Below, piece by piece: positions 17,737-27,161 of a stretch of DNA of 64,000 nucleotides. The stretch covers positions 62,001 to 126,000 of the forward strand of contig NZ_JAEKIW010000009.1 of assembly GCF_016757965.1 (NCBI RefSeq). The letters run 5' to 3'. Positions within the stretch are counted from its first letter, which is position 1. Every line of letters begins with the position of its first letter. The notes under the pieces were generated by a model. It searched no databases. It saw only the letters and a program-made list of their open reading frames with translations, and was not told the origin of the DNA. Origin of the DNA: Archaeoglobus neptunius (GTDB taxonomy: Archaea > Halobacteriota > Archaeoglobi > Archaeoglobales > Archaeoglobaceae). The position numbers and the translations under genes were made by a program.

Positions 17737-19161
17737 TTATTTCTTTGATGCTGGAAAAGTCCTCAACCATCCCAGATCAGGCAGATACAGTCTTCTGAGA
17801 TCTTTCAGACCTATTTTAAGCATGGCCAGCCTTCCTATACCCAAACCCCATGCAAGAACCTTCCCCCTTATCCCGAGAGGTTCTGTAACTTCCTTCCTGA
17901 AAATTCCTGCACCGCCGAGCTCAACCCATCCAAGCCCCTCAACATAAACTTCCGGCTCCACGCTGGGCTCTGTGTACGGGAAGTATCCCGGCCTGAATCG
18001 GACATCTTCAAACCCCATCTTTGTGAAGAATTCTTTAAGCAATCCGAGCAGATGCCTGAATCCCACGTCTCTGTCTAGAACGACCCCTTCGAGCTGGTCG
18101 AATTCAGGAAGGTGGGTGGCGTCAATGGTCTCTCTTCTGTAAACTCTATCGATGCAGAATGCCTTCTGGGGCGGATCGGGATTCTCTGCCAGATAATGAA
18201 TGGTTATCGCCGTGGTGTGAGTTCTCAGGACGAGCTGTCTGGCCTTTTCAAGACTCCACTCTCCACCCCAGCCAGTTGATCCTGTGGTCCAGCCATTTTC
18301 ATGCGTCTGCCTGACTTTTTCGACGATATCTCCTTCAAGATCGACATAGCGATCGAGGTAAAATGTGTCCTGCATGTCTCTTGCGGGATGATCCTGAGGC
18401 TGGAAGAGGGCGTCGAAATTCCAGAAAGCCGGCTGGACGTAGTGGCCTTTAATTTCTTTGAAACCCATTTCAAGAAAGACCTTCCTGCACTCTTCAATTA
18501 TTCTCTCGTATGGGTGAATCTTTCCCCCGTAAATTTCCTTCGACGGGATTGAAACGTCATATTTCAAGAATTCCTTGCCTTTCCAGCTACCATTCAGAAG
18601 CATTTCCGGTGTTAGGTCGGTTATTATATCCAGAAGCTCTATTTCCGGTTTTTTAACTATCTCAATTAAAACCTTTTTCAGCTCATCTCTACCAACAAGC
18701 TTTCTTCTCTCCAGAGGCTTAACGACATCAGTTTTAAGGGCTCTGCCTTCTTTTATCATCTTCAGAATTTCCTTTTCTTCAAAAGCAGGCTCCTTTACCA
18801 GTTTTATTTTGCCCTTCTCAATCTTGACCAAACCTTTTTTTCTCAGCCATCCCAGTCCTATCTGAAATTCTCTTCCCAGTTTTTCTCTAAGCTCGTCAAT
18901 ACTTTCAACACCCTCTTTAATGAGTGAAGCCAGCTTTTCCTCTGGCAGACCCTCTCTGCAGTATTTTTCACCCTCATCGGTCACTTTAAATCTGACTTCA
19001 GATTTTTCAGTTATCCTTACATAACCCTTATCCTGAAGAAGATATGCGGCCTTCAATACAGCATCCCTGCTCATTCCTGCTATTTCAGCAGCCTCTTCGG
19101 GTGTGTATATTTTCCCCGTATCCAGCGACTTAAGAAGCATGATTTCGATTTTTGAAAGCAT
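17737..19161 (-). CDS. pheS: Phenylalanyl-tRNA synthetase alpha chain
   Basis: Catalytic subunit of the heterotetrameric enzyme charging tRNA-Phe. The 474 residues begin with winged-helix DNA-binding-like domains typical of archaeal/eukaryotic PheS, followed by the class II core: [12 protein letters not shown], motif 2 area [19 protein letters not shown] near residue 345, and motif 3 [10 protein letters not shown] near 445. TTTTAAAAG about 26 bases before the ATG implies a leaderless mRNA. The beta subunit gene (pheT) is not adjacent. Confidence 0.96.
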   Translation of the reverse strand: MLSKIEIMLLKSLDTGKIYTPEEAAEIAGMSRDAVLKAAYLLQDKGYVRITEKSEVRFKVTDEGEKYCREGLPEEKLASLIKEGVESIDELREKLGREFQIGLGWLRKKGLVKIEKGKIKLVKEPAFEEKEILKMIKEGRALKTDVVKPLERRKLVGRDELKKVLIEIVKKPEIELLDIITDLTPEMLLNGSWKGKEFLKYDVSIPSKEIYGGKIHPYERIIEECRKVFLEMGFKEIKGHYVQPAFWNFDALFQPQDHPARDMQDTFYLDRYVDLEGDIVEKVRQTHENGWTTGSTGWGGEWSLEKARQLVLRTHTTAITIHYLAENPDPPQKAFCIDRVYRRETIDATHLPEFDQLEGVVLDRDVGFRHLLGLLKEFFTKMGFEDVRFRPGYFPYTEPSVEPEVYVEGLGWVELGGAGIFRKEVTEPLGIRGKVLAWGLGIGRLAMLKIGLKDLRRLYLPDLGWLRTFPASKK

Positions 19162-19233
19162 GGGGAGTGGTATCAGAAATGTTTTAAAAGTGTTTTCTGA
19201 TTAAAATTACACAATTAATTTTGGGGTGGTGCT

Positions 19234-20595
19234 GTGGAAAGTGCAGTTGAGATGGTGGATAGGCTGAGGAGTGGTGAACTAAAGCCAGTGGACATTCTCG
19301 AAGAGTGTCTGGCGAAAATAGAGGAACTCAATCCTAAAATCAATGCGTTTGTGACTCTGAATGAAAAGGCAAGGGAGGATGCAAAGAGTGTTGATACGAC
19401 TCTCCCACTTGCCGGATTGCCTGTTGCGATTAAAGACAACGTTGAAACCAAGGGTTTGAGGACAACTTACTGCTCGAAACTTTACGAAAACTATGTGCCT
19501 GAAGAGGATGCTGTGCTTGTGGAGAGGCTTAAGAAGGCTGGGGCGGTGATTGTCGGCAAGACCAACCTGCCAGAGTTTGGACTGATTGCTTACACCGACA
19601 ATCCCATGTTTGGTCCTACAAAAAACCCGTGGGATCTGTCCAGGACGGTGGGAGGAAGCAGTGGTGGTAGTGCTGCTGCTGTGGCGGCAGGAATGGTTCC
19701 AGTTGCGAGTGGGAATGATGGAGGAGGAAGTATAAGGATTCCAGCTTCGTTCTGTGGTCTGTATGGTCTTAAACCCAGTTATGGAAGAGTGCCGTGCTAT
19801 CCGGCCCTGCCGATTTTCGTTGGCCTGCATTCTGAAGGATTTCTGACCAGATATGTGGAGGACACAGCTTTGATGCTCGATGTTGTGAAGGGGAGGGACA
19901 GCAGAGACATGCAGTCTTTACCTGATGACGGAGTAAGTTATCTTGAGGCGATAAAAGAACCTCCAGATAACGTAAAAATTGCCTACTCTCCTGATTTGGG
20001 TTATGCAACCGTTGATCCTGAGGTTGAGGAAATTGTGAGGAAGGCGGCGTTCAAACTTGAAAAATTCGGGGAGGTTGAGGAGGTAAAAGTCTCTGCACCC
20101 AGTCTCGAGCCAGACCTGGTTACAAAGGTTGTTTTAGAGGTCACCACATTTCTGGGAGAGAGAATGGAGGAGTGGAAGAAAATAACGTTTCCACCCTATC
20201 TGGGCTTTTTCGCCCTTGCAGACTCTTTAACTTACAGAGAGTACATCAAAATTGAAGAGAAGAAAATGGAGCTCTGGAGATCTCTCAGGAAGGTGTTTGA
20301 TGAATACGATTTTCTCATAACACCCACAGTTGCAGTTAAGCCTTTTGAGATAGGCAAGCTTGGCCCAGATGAGATTGCAGGAAAGCCCACCACGCCAATA
20401 GGCTGGATGCCCTTCACGTATCCGTTCAACTTCACCAAACAGCCAGCAGCATCAATACCTGCGGGATTCAGCAAAGATGGCCTGCCGATTGGGATGCAGA
20501 TCGTTGGAAGACATTACGACGATGTAGGGGTGCTGAGAATATCCAAGGCGTTTCAGGATATCAGCCCATGGCAGGATAAGGTTCCGAGCCTGTAA
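19234..20595 (+). CDS. Amidase (amidase-signature family)
   Basis: Ser-cisSer-Lys hydrolase of 453 residues. The catalytic Lys is in GLPVAIKDN near residue 69, and [15 protein letters not shown] followed by [14 protein letters not shown] carries the two serines near 145-170. GatA of the tRNA amidotransferase normally has GTDTGGSIR and sits with gatB; here the motif differs and no gatB is near, so a free amide or aryl-amide hydrolase is more likely. GTG 19234 has GGGGTGGT just upstream. A T-rich run after the stop (TTTTTAATTTTTTTG, about 20596-20610) could end transcription. Confidence 0.85.
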   Translation: MESAVEMVDRLRSGELKPVDILEECLAKIEELNPKINAFVTLNEKAREDAKSVDTTLPLAGLPVAIKDNVETKGLRTTYCSKLYENYVPEEDAVLVERLKKAGAVIVGKTNLPEFGLIAYTDNPMFGPTKNPWDLSRTVGGSSGGSAAAVAAGMVPVASGNDGGGSIRIPASFCGLYGLKPSYGRVPCYPALPIFVGLHSEGFLTRYVEDTALMLDVVKGRDSRDMQSLPDDGVSYLEAIKEPPDNVKIAYSPDLGYATVDPEVEEIVRKAAFKLEKFGEVEEVKVSAPSLEPDLVTKVVLEVTTFLGERMEEWKKITFPPYLGFFALADSLTYREYIKIEEKKMELWRSLRKVFDEYDFLITPTVAVKPFEIGKLGPDEIAGKPTTPIGWMPFTYPFNFTKQPAASIPAGFSKDGLPIGMQIVGRHYDDVGVLRISKAFQDISPWQDKVPSL

Positions 20596-20610
20596 TTTTT
20601 AATTTTTTTG
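20596..20610 (+). terminator. T-rich putative terminator after amidase
   Basis: The amidase stop is followed directly by TTTTTAATTTTTTTG, the kind of U-rich run at which archaeal RNA polymerase releases. The convergent MoeA gene ends only 70 bases on. Confidence 0.4.
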
Positions 20611-20678
20611 TGTTAGAATGTCGGGACAAGGTGTTCCGTTCCACACCAGCGGCATAGTTAAGAAAAAAGTGAACCGAA

Positions 20679-22643
20679 CTAATCGAGTTCAACGATCTCA
20701 CCGGTTCTGTCGTAAACTTTCAGCCCTTCCACTTCCTGAAGTTTTTCCGCAAATTCCTCTGACTTCAAAATCTCAAGAAATACCCCAACGGCCTTCTTAT
20801 TCAGTCTGTCTTTTCTGATTAAAAAGTCGTACTCCTCGCTCCTGAGCGGGATGAAATCCAGGCCGTACTGTACTGCAACTGTTTTAATACCCACTCCCAC
20901 ATCCGCTTTTCCGCATGCAACGGCAATCGCAACCGATGTGTGGGTCTTTGCCTCAACGGCGTACCCATCAATTTCACTTACAATCTCCACGAAATCAGCT
21001 CCTTTCTCTCTGGCAAGCTCTTTCAAATACATGTCCGTCAAGATTCTTGTCCCGCTACCTCTGTTTCTGTTGATGAATGTCACGTCATTTCTCAGCAAGT
21101 CTCCAAAGCCCTTGATTCCTTTAGGATTGCCCTTCGCCACAATCAGCCCCTGCTCTCTCAGATATCCCTTTACAAGCACAGCATTCCTGACCCCATACTT
21201 CTTTATCAACGGCTCATTGTAAACACCGCTCTCATCAAGCAGGTGTGTTCCGGCAATATCGGCTTCTCCACGCTTAATTGCCATTATCCCTCCGGTGGAG
21301 CCAGCATTGATGACCTTGGTCGTGAAAGTTTGCCTTTCCCTCATGAGTTCGAGGAGTTTTTCCACACCAATGCAGTGACTCCCTATGATCATCAGATCGG
21401 CCGGTTTCAACTCGCTGTACAGCCTTACATCAACCTCTTCCTCCTCGTCAAGCATAACAACGTTTTCGGGAACCTCAACAAAGCCATCGGTAAAGGCAAA
21501 GGCAGTGACGGCACCGCTGTATGAACCACTGACAGGATAAGCAGAGTAACCTGCAGAACCCCTTACAACGTTGACGGGCAGGTATTCCCTCCGTCCCTCA
21601 GCCGAAAACACTTTTACAGCAAGCCTGGCTCTGATTGTTTTTCCACTGTTATCGGCAATTCCTGCCATTTCTCGTAGCAATGGAGCGACGACGACCTCGA
21701 AGATTGTCAGCGCTGAAGTTGGATAGCCTGGTAGACCGAAAACAGGCTTTCCATTGGCGATAGCAATTATTGCCGGCTTTCCCGGCTTTATTGCGATTCC
21801 GTGAGCCAGCACTCCCGGTTCCCACCTGTCCAGTATTCTGTACATTACATCCCCCGCTCCAGCAGATGTACTCCCGCTTGTTATGACTATATCTGCCTCC
21901 CTCAAAGCCTTTTCCACGATCTCACGCATCTCCTCTTCCCTGTCCCTTACAATTCCCATCAAAACAGCTTCTCCACCGTTCTCCACCACCGCCGCTGCTA
22001 TGCTGTATGAGTTTACGTCATAGATCTTGGCATCCTCAAGGTTCTCTCCTGGATTTGTCAGCTCGTTTCCGGTCGAGATTATCGCCACTTTCGGTTTTCC
22101 GTACACTGCGACCTCTTTTAGTCCACAGGCTGCCATAACCCCTATTTCCCTGTGGGTCAGTCTCGTACCGGCCCTCACGATTAACTCTCCTGCCATAACA
22201 TCACTGCCCGCAAACATCACGTTCTCTCCAGGTGAGACCGGCCGGAAAACTTCAATGGAATCGCCCCTCTTTCTGGTGTATTCAACCATAACCACAGCGT
22301 TAGCTCCTGCTGGCATCATTGCTCCCGTTGCAATTTCTGCAGCTTCTCCTTCTTTTATCTCAACGTCAGGCTTTATTCCGGCCTCAATCGTTCCGACAAC
22401 TCTCAATGAAACAGGGTTATCTTCCTCGGCTTCAAAGGTATCCTCTGCTCTCACAGCGTAGCCATCCATCGTCGCTCTGTCGAATGGTGGAACATCGGTT
22501 TGGGAGTAGACATCCTCTGCAATTATCCTCCCAACCGCTTTTTGGATAGGAAGATGCTCGACTTTCCTTTCGGGTTTGAAGTGGCTGTAGAGTCTGCTGA
22601 TAGCTTCATCGATCGTTACAATCTCTCTGAAAACCTTCCTCAT
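20679..22643 (-). CDS. moeA: MoeA fused to a periplasmic-binding-protein-like domain
   Basis: Inserts molybdate or tungstate into adenylated molybdopterin. Residues 1 to about 405 are MoeA (VPPFDRATMDGYAVRAEDTF, TGAMMPAGANAVVMVEYT, STGNEL, TSGSTSAGAGDVMY, GLPGYPTSAL); residues 410-654 form a PBP-like domain with GSHCIGVEKLLELM, NRGSGTRIL and KADVGVGIKTVA, as in the PF12727-type tail of archaeal and clostridial MoeA. The tail may sense an oxyanion or pterin. It overlaps the second moeA by four bases, so the paralogues are co-transcribed. Confidence 0.92.
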   Translation of the reverse strand: MRKVFREIVTIDEAISRLYSHFKPERKVEHLPIQKAVGRIIAEDVYSQTDVPPFDRATMDGYAVRAEDTFEAEEDNPVSLRVVGTIEAGIKPDVEIKEGEAAEIATGAMMPAGANAVVMVEYTRKRGDSIEVFRPVSPGENVMFAGSDVMAGELIVRAGTRLTHREIGVMAACGLKEVAVYGKPKVAIISTGNELTNPGENLEDAKIYDVNSYSIAAAVVENGGEAVLMGIVRDREEEMREIVEKALREADIVITSGSTSAGAGDVMYRILDRWEPGVLAHGIAIKPGKPAIIAIANGKPVFGLPGYPTSALTIFEVVVAPLLREMAGIADNSGKTIRARLAVKVFSAEGRREYLPVNVVRGSAGYSAYPVSGSYSGAVTAFAFTDGFVEVPENVVMLDEEEEVDVRLYSELKPADLMIIGSHCIGVEKLLELMRERQTFTTKVINAGSTGGIMAIKRGEADIAGTHLLDESGVYNEPLIKKYGVRNAVLVKGYLREQGLIVAKGNPKGIKGFGDLLRNDVTFINRNRGSGTRILTDMYLKELAREKGADFVEIVSEIDGYAVEAKTHTSVAIAVACGKADVGVGIKTVAVQYGLDFIPLRSEEYDFLIRKDRLNKKAVGVFLEILKSEEFAEKLQEVEGLKVYDRTGEIVELD

Positions 22644-23884
22644 TCAAACACCTCTGTTATATCTCTCAGGAGAGTTATCTCAACTTCGTCCCCTTCTTCG
22701 TAACCCTCTCTGTCTTCTGGAACTATGAGGAGGGCGTTGGATCTTACGAAGGAGCTTAAAATCCCAGAACCGGAAATTCTGATTGGATATACTTTTCCAT
22801 CGTCCCACAAAACCCTGACGTTGCTTCTTACCCCGATCTCGGATGGCACTCTTCCCTGCAGAATTCCCCTCTGCCTGCTCCACTTTCTGGCTACGATTCT
22901 GACGTTCATGAGTTTGTAGAGGGCGGGGATGACGAAGGTGTAAAAACCGAGCAGAGCTGCTGCAGGTGAGCCGGGAAGCATGAATATGGGCTTGTTTTCA
23001 GCAACTGCTGCGGCAGTCGGCATACCCGGCTTCATCGAAACGCCGTGAAATACGATTTCACCAAATTCGGAAACGACTTCCGGAACAACATCTTTTGGTC
23101 CGACTGAAGTTCCTCCGGTGATAACAACTGCATCGTACTTCAGGGCACTTTCCAGTTTTTCTCTTATCTCGTTTTTGCTGTCTCTGGCAATGCCAAGGCT
23201 AATGGCCTCAAACCTGTGCTCAAGCAGGGCGTTGCAGAGCATCGGATTGTTTGAGTTGTATATCTTCGCACCGTCTGACCTCTCTCCAAGCTCAACAAGC
23301 TCGTTGCCGGTGGTGATAACCGCAACTCTTGGTCTGCGGTAAACCTTAACCTTTTCAATTCCGAGTGAAGCCAGAACTCCGGCATCCTGCGGTTGCAGAA
23401 TTTCTCCTTTTTTCAAAATCACTTCTCCATGCTTTACGTCCTCTCCTTTTCTTGACACGTTCTTCATTGGAGTTACAGACTTCAAAATCTCAACGAAGTT
23501 TCCATTCAGCCTTGTGTACTCAAGCATAACCACAGCGTTAGCTCCTGCTGGCATCATTGCTCCCGTTACAATTTTTACGGCCTTTCCTGGCTCAATGGAA
23601 ATGTTGGGAACCTCGCCAATTTCAACACTTCCTGATAGCTCGAGCAGAATGGGGTTGCTGATTGAAGCTCCGAATGTGTCCTCTGCCCTCACAGCGTAGC
23701 CATCCATAGCTGCTCTATCGAATGGTGGAACCTCAAACGGGGCTTTAACGTCTTCGGCAAGTACGTGACCGTAACAGGAGTAAACACCAACTTCTACAAT
23801 GTCAAGAGCCTTAAGTCTGCTTATGAGCTTTTCAAGGGCAGAATTAACGCTTTCTCTCTCTCTAAACCCAACTTCCCTAATCAT
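22640..23884 (-). CDS. moeA: Molybdopterin molybdenumtransferase MoeA (second copy)
   Basis: Unfused MoeA, 414 residues, upstream in the same operon as the fused copy. It repeats the motif set VPPFDRAAMDGYAVRAEDTF near residue 53, TGAMMPAGANAVVMLEYT near 110, TTGNELVELGERSDGAKIYNSN, TGGTSVGPKDVVPEV and LPGSPAAALLGF. Archaea often carry two MoeA, possibly one for molybdenum and one for tungsten, but sequence does not show which. DNA encoding TAGAMMPAGANAVVM-like segments is near identical between the two genes, a sign of gene conversion or strong constraint. Confidence 0.93.
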   Translation of the reverse strand: MIREVGFRERESVNSALEKLISRLKALDIVEVGVYSCYGHVLAEDVKAPFEVPPFDRAAMDGYAVRAEDTFGASISNPILLELSGSVEIGEVPNISIEPGKAVKIVTGAMMPAGANAVVMLEYTRLNGNFVEILKSVTPMKNVSRKGEDVKHGEVILKKGEILQPQDAGVLASLGIEKVKVYRRPRVAVITTGNELVELGERSDGAKIYNSNNPMLCNALLEHRFEAISLGIARDSKNEIREKLESALKYDAVVITGGTSVGPKDVVPEVVSEFGEIVFHGVSMKPGMPTAAAVAENKPIFMLPGSPAAALLGFYTFVIPALYKLMNVRIVARKWSRQRGILQGRVPSEIGVRSNVRVLWDDGKVYPIRISGSGILSSFVRSNALLIVPEDREGYEEGDEVEITLLRDITEVFE

Positions 23885-23917
23885 TATGTTTGAGTATGCA
23901 CATCGGTTATTTATCTC

Positions 23918-24526
23918 TTATCCAGTCCGAAGAGAGAATTCCGTGAAATCTACCCTTTTGCAGGAGCTCCAGACCTCTACATCTCTGTCGGCTACCACCA
24001 CAACGCCGTGTGTTGCAAGCTCTTTGATCAGATCTGCAGCTTTACGAAAGCTTTTCCTCTCTATCCCGACCAGCGGATCGTCCAGCAGATTCACCCTGCG
24101 CTTTAGAACGTAGGGGAGGGTTAACTGCACCATCCTTTTTTGACCCTGTGAGAGTGTGGAGAAAGGCCAGTCGGCAAGATCATCAATTCCGAAAAACATT
24201 AACCCATCCTCCAGCCTTCTTAACGCTTCGCGCCTGTCAACACCGTAAAGGGAGCAGAACACGAGCACGTAATCTCTTGGTGTAATGTACTCCGGAACGT
24301 CTATTTTTTCGGTCAGGTAGAACACTTCCCTGGCCGGCACGCACCTCACAACTCTACCGCTCACCGGTCGCAGCATTCCGGCGAGGGTCTTGAGAAAGGT
24401 ACTCTTCCCGACACCGTTCGGGCCGTAAATGAGCGTTGGAACTTCAAACTCCATGCTGATCTCCCTCGTTATTGCTGTCCCACCGTATCCGCAAACGAGA
24501 TTTTCAACCTTCAGCATCCCAATCAC
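23918..24526 (-). CDS. Small ABC transporter ATPase
   Basis: A 202-residue ATPase subunit, near the minimum for the fold. Walker A is GPNGVGKST near residue 35 and the signature SQGQKRMVQ near 125; the Walker B is NLLDDPLVGIE, where the usual catalytic Glu is Asp, which could slow hydrolysis. Two ATGs (codons 1 and 4) are possible starts. It is the last gene of a minus-strand cluster with a membrane zincin-like protein, a six-helix membrane protein and a Cys-rich membrane gene, so it probably powers export or immunity for that locus. Confidence 0.85.
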   Translation of the reverse strand: MIGMLKVENLVCGYGGTAITREISMEFEVPTLIYGPNGVGKSTFLKTLAGMLRPVSGRVVRCVPAREVFYLTEKIDVPEYITPRDYVLVFCSLYGVDRREALRRLEDGLMFFGIDDLADWPFSTLSQGQKRMVQLTLPYVLKRRVNLLDDPLVGIERKSFRKAADLIKELATHGVVVVADRDVEVWSSCKRVDFTEFSLRTG

Positions 24527-24917
24527 CCAATAAGTTTGCCAGATCGAGCGGAATTAGAAATAGGTGCAGAAGGAAAGGTAAAGAAAGCCAGAAATTTCCG
24601 GAGATGCTGTATACCGCAACTCCCACAAGCGAGACCACAAGCGGAGATAGAGAGGAGAGTAGTGCCCTGTGGACGGGCAGCTTGGACGTTACAACCAGAA
24701 CCCGGAGAGGTGTTACCTCCACACTCTCAACCCTGTCTCCTGCTGCAGCGACGTGTAAAACTTCGTGAAGGAAAATTGAAAGGTAGATCGCGAGCAGACA
24801 GGCTTCAGCATTGAGCCAGAAACTGAACCAGCACAAAGCTGGAAGAAAGGCAACTTGCAGCAGCCAGAATACTCTGTTTTTAAAAATACCCCCGGCGAGC
24901 TTGAGGAAGAAATTCAC
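24504..24917 (-). CDS. Small membrane protein with HEVLH zincin motif
   Basis: A 137-residue protein with about four membrane segments. HEVLH near residue 51 is an HExxH zinc motif at the end of a hydrophobic helix, and LDLANLLGDWD near residue 127 is the N/D-rich third-ligand pattern of site-2-protease-like and DUF3267-type proteins. An intramembrane metalloprotease is the natural reading; a non-peptidase homologue cannot be excluded. It overlaps the ABC ATPase gene by 23 bases and the upstream membrane gene by 38, so the three are tightly coupled. Confidence 0.7.
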   Translation of the reverse strand: MNFFLKLAGGIFKNRVFWLLQVAFLPALCWFSFWLNAEACLLAIYLSIFLHEVLHVAAAGDRVESVEVTPLRVLVVTSKLPVHRALLSSLSPLVVSLVGVAVYSISGNFWLSLPFLLHLFLIPLDLANLLGDWDAEG

Positions 24918-25491
24918 CCAACCACCTCGCGATTTTTACGTCGAGATCGTAGAGGCAGAGGAGTATTGGTAGAAGAAGGGCAGTGGCTGGAAAGGACAGA
25001 CCAAAAACTATGATAAGATACAGAACCAGAGAGAGCAGCGAGCGGGACGATCTGTCGGGATCTGCCGGGATAATGAGGCATGCAAAGGCTGCGGCTAAGG
25101 AGAGGTGTGTAAGTGTGATCAAATCTGTCTGCAGTATGTCAGAGAGTAAGGTGGAAATTGAGAACATTGCGATCAGGGATAAAGCAAATGCGGAGAATAC
25201 AGCCGTAATTCTACGCTTTAACGGTGTTCTGACGACAAGTCTGAGTTCGTCAACTCTCACATCAATGCTTCTGGCGAAGACCAGCAGTGTGAATGGAAGC
25301 AGGCGGATTGCCTGAGAAAGTTCAGGTCTGAAGTGCAGTTTGAAGACTTTTGCCGCATTGAAGTTGTGGAGAATCATCGCGAAAATCGGTGTTAGGATGG
25401 CAAGGATCAGACTGATGGAATACCCGTAAATTTCACCGGGCAACGTGTGCAGTTGAAAGGAGATATAAAACAAGAAGGGCGATGCTGTCAC
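24880..25491 (-). CDS. Six-helix membrane protein, probable ABC partner
   Basis: A very hydrophobic protein of about 203 residues with five to six membrane segments and no recognised motif. Position between a Cys-rich membrane gene and the zincin-like and ATPase genes makes it the likely permease of this ABC system. GTG 25491 is preferred as start because it begins just before the first membrane helix; the frame is open upstream to 25566 with hydrophilic residues overlapping the previous gene. It could also be a larger-family immunity protein. Confidence 0.6.
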   Translation of the reverse strand: MTASPFLFYISFQLHTLPGEIYGYSISLILAILTPIFAMILHNFNAAKVFKLHFRPELSQAIRLLPFTLLVFARSIDVRVDELRLVVRTPLKRRITAVFSAFALSLIAMFSISTLLSDILQTDLITLTHLSLAAAFACLIIPADPDRSSRSLLSLVLYLIIVFGLSFPATALLLPILLCLYDLDVKIARWLGEFLPQARRGYF

Positions 25492-25534
25492 CAGACCCAG
25501 ACGTCGTGAATTAAAATTTTGAAATAAATTCTGA

Positions 25535-25968
25535 CTATTTGCATACACACCTGATCTGGACCTCAAACAGGTTTTTCCATACTATCCCGCACTCTTTCAC
25601 GCTCCAGTTGCAGGCAAATGCCGCACAAACTCCGCATGCTCCACCGTAGAGTGCAAGGGCGGCAACGGCCACAACGAGTATAACAACAACTATCCCGTAG
25701 TAGTAGTACCTGCCACCCCTCTTTTCCACTATCCTGTCTACCAGAAGTGTGTACACTGCGGCGGAAAACGCGGAGAATAACAGCGCCACTGCCATGTCAA
25801 TGCGGTAGGTAGTAAGACCACCGGTGCTGACCTCGTAAACCCACGGAAGGTTCACACCCTTCGAGGCGAGTAGGTGCTTAGAAATACAAAACTCGGCAAC
25901 ATCAAAGCTGCCACGATTACCATGTATATCAGCTTCGTGTACTTTCTCGAACTCGGCACCTCCTTCAC
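25535..25968 (-). pseudogene. Cys-rich membrane protein gene with a -1 frameshift
   Basis: The 5' part in one frame (GTG 25968 or 25959, stop at 25854-25852) encodes a membrane anchor: KYTKLIYMVIVAALMLPSFV, then FLSTYSPRRV. The next frame continues with GVNLPWVYEVSTGGLTTYRIDM, two more membrane helices, and a tail with six Cys (GGACGVCAAFAC ... CGIVWKNLFEVQIRCVCK). Joining the frames at about 25855-25870 by restoring one base gives one protein of about 145 residues with a helix, an outer loop, two helices and a Cys-rich end. The gene is either inactivated, affected by a sequencing error, or read by frameshifting. Confidence 0.6.
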
Positions 25969-26182
25969 CTCCCAAAGTTTTTAACATTTTGGTATCACAT
26001 GTCAAATATTTAAATTTTTCTGTATTATAAAAACGTAAACACGAGATTTATTCGAAAAGAGCGTAGATTACAGAGTTCAAATGATGTTGACACGGTAAAT
26101 TTTCTGTTTACTGATTTCGAAACGTACTTTAACATCTGATAACTATCAGCAAATTTTCTATGCCTAACTCCGACTCTCCACA

Positions 26183-26906
26183 GTGGACATCCTATCCAGG
26201 AACAGATGTAAGATGTTGAAAATTCTGGCTCGAAGAGAGAAAAGAACATCCGAACTCGTGTCGGATTTGGGAATCAGCAAAACTGCCGTTTCCCGGCACA
26301 TAACCCGGCTTAAAGAAGACGGACTGATAACCAAAGACGATGGCAGGTTCAGGTTAACCGGAAAGGGAAAATTGCTTGAGCGAGGAAACTCGAAGAAACG
26401 ATTGAGTTTGTGGAAAGGTATCCGGACTTCTGGACGTCGCACGACACAGAACAGATACCGGAATCCATGAAACTCAGAATTTGGAAAATCGGTGATTACA
26501 CTGTATTAAGAGGAGATCGGACGAATTTTCTCGGCAATTCTTCGATCCTTGCATCTGCGCTAAAAAATGTGAAATTGGTGAGGGCCGTTTTCAGCGTCGT
26601 GCTCCCCGAATTCTTGACGACACTCGCTGAAATTTCCAAACATGCGGACGTTTCAATCGTCGTAACAGAAGATGTGGTTAAATTTTTTTGAATGAAAAAA
26701 TCACCCGGAATGCCGGCGTTTTCATTAACAATTCAGCGAGGCTTCTTTGCCTAACTACAGACAGGAAACTCTGTTTGGCCCCCTATTATTTAAATGGGGA
26801 GTTCGACATTTCGTCGATTTTGCTCAGCGACACCCCTTCGGCCATAAACTGGGGTCTGGAGCTTTTTGAATGCTTTGAGAGATCTTCAAAACTGCTTCAA
26901 CCTTAG
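26183..26906 (+). pseudogene. FilR1-type winged-helix regulator broken by two one-base deletions
   Basis: Three consecutive frames together make one regulator. Part 1 (26183 to about 26380): winged helix ILARREKRTSELVSDLGISKTAVSRHITRLKEDGLI, ending TGKGKLL. Part 2 continues in the next frame ARKLEETIEFVERYPDFW ... SIVVTEDVVKFF to about 26689. Part 3: LNEKITRNAGVFINN ... WGLELFECFERSSKLL to 26906. This is the HTH plus FilR1 (DUF1724) layout of archaeal regulators. Shift 1 is near 26380; shift 2 is at a run of seven T (26683-26689), where one more T restores the frame. Divergent from the ABC/zincin cluster, so it probably regulated it. Confidence 0.75.
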
Positions 26907-26992
26907 GTATTGGCCAGTTATTTTCCGTCGGGAAAACCATCCGATCAGGCAACCGCAAAATTCATATGACATTAACTGATAGACTACCCAGA

Positions 26993-27065
26993 GGGCTCGT
27001 GGTCTAGGGGTTATGACGTCGCCTTGACGAGGCGAAGGTCCCCGGTTCGAATCCGGGCGAGCCCA
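26993..27065 (+). tRNA. tRNA-Val (anticodon GAC)
   Basis: A complete 73-base cloverleaf: acceptor GGGCTCG/CGAGCCC with discriminator A, anticodon stem TCGCC/GGCGA around loop TTGACGA with GAC at 27026-27028, and T arm CCCCGGTTCGAATCCGGG. CCA is not encoded and there is no intron in the canonical position. It sits between the broken regulator and nadE. Confidence 0.97.
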
Positions 27066-27161
27066 CTCACTTTTTAGAAAGTATCCGGGTTGGAATGGCG
27101 TGAAGATTGCTGTGAGAAAACCGGGTAAAATTATACATACTGCGACTATTTCTGTGTATTG

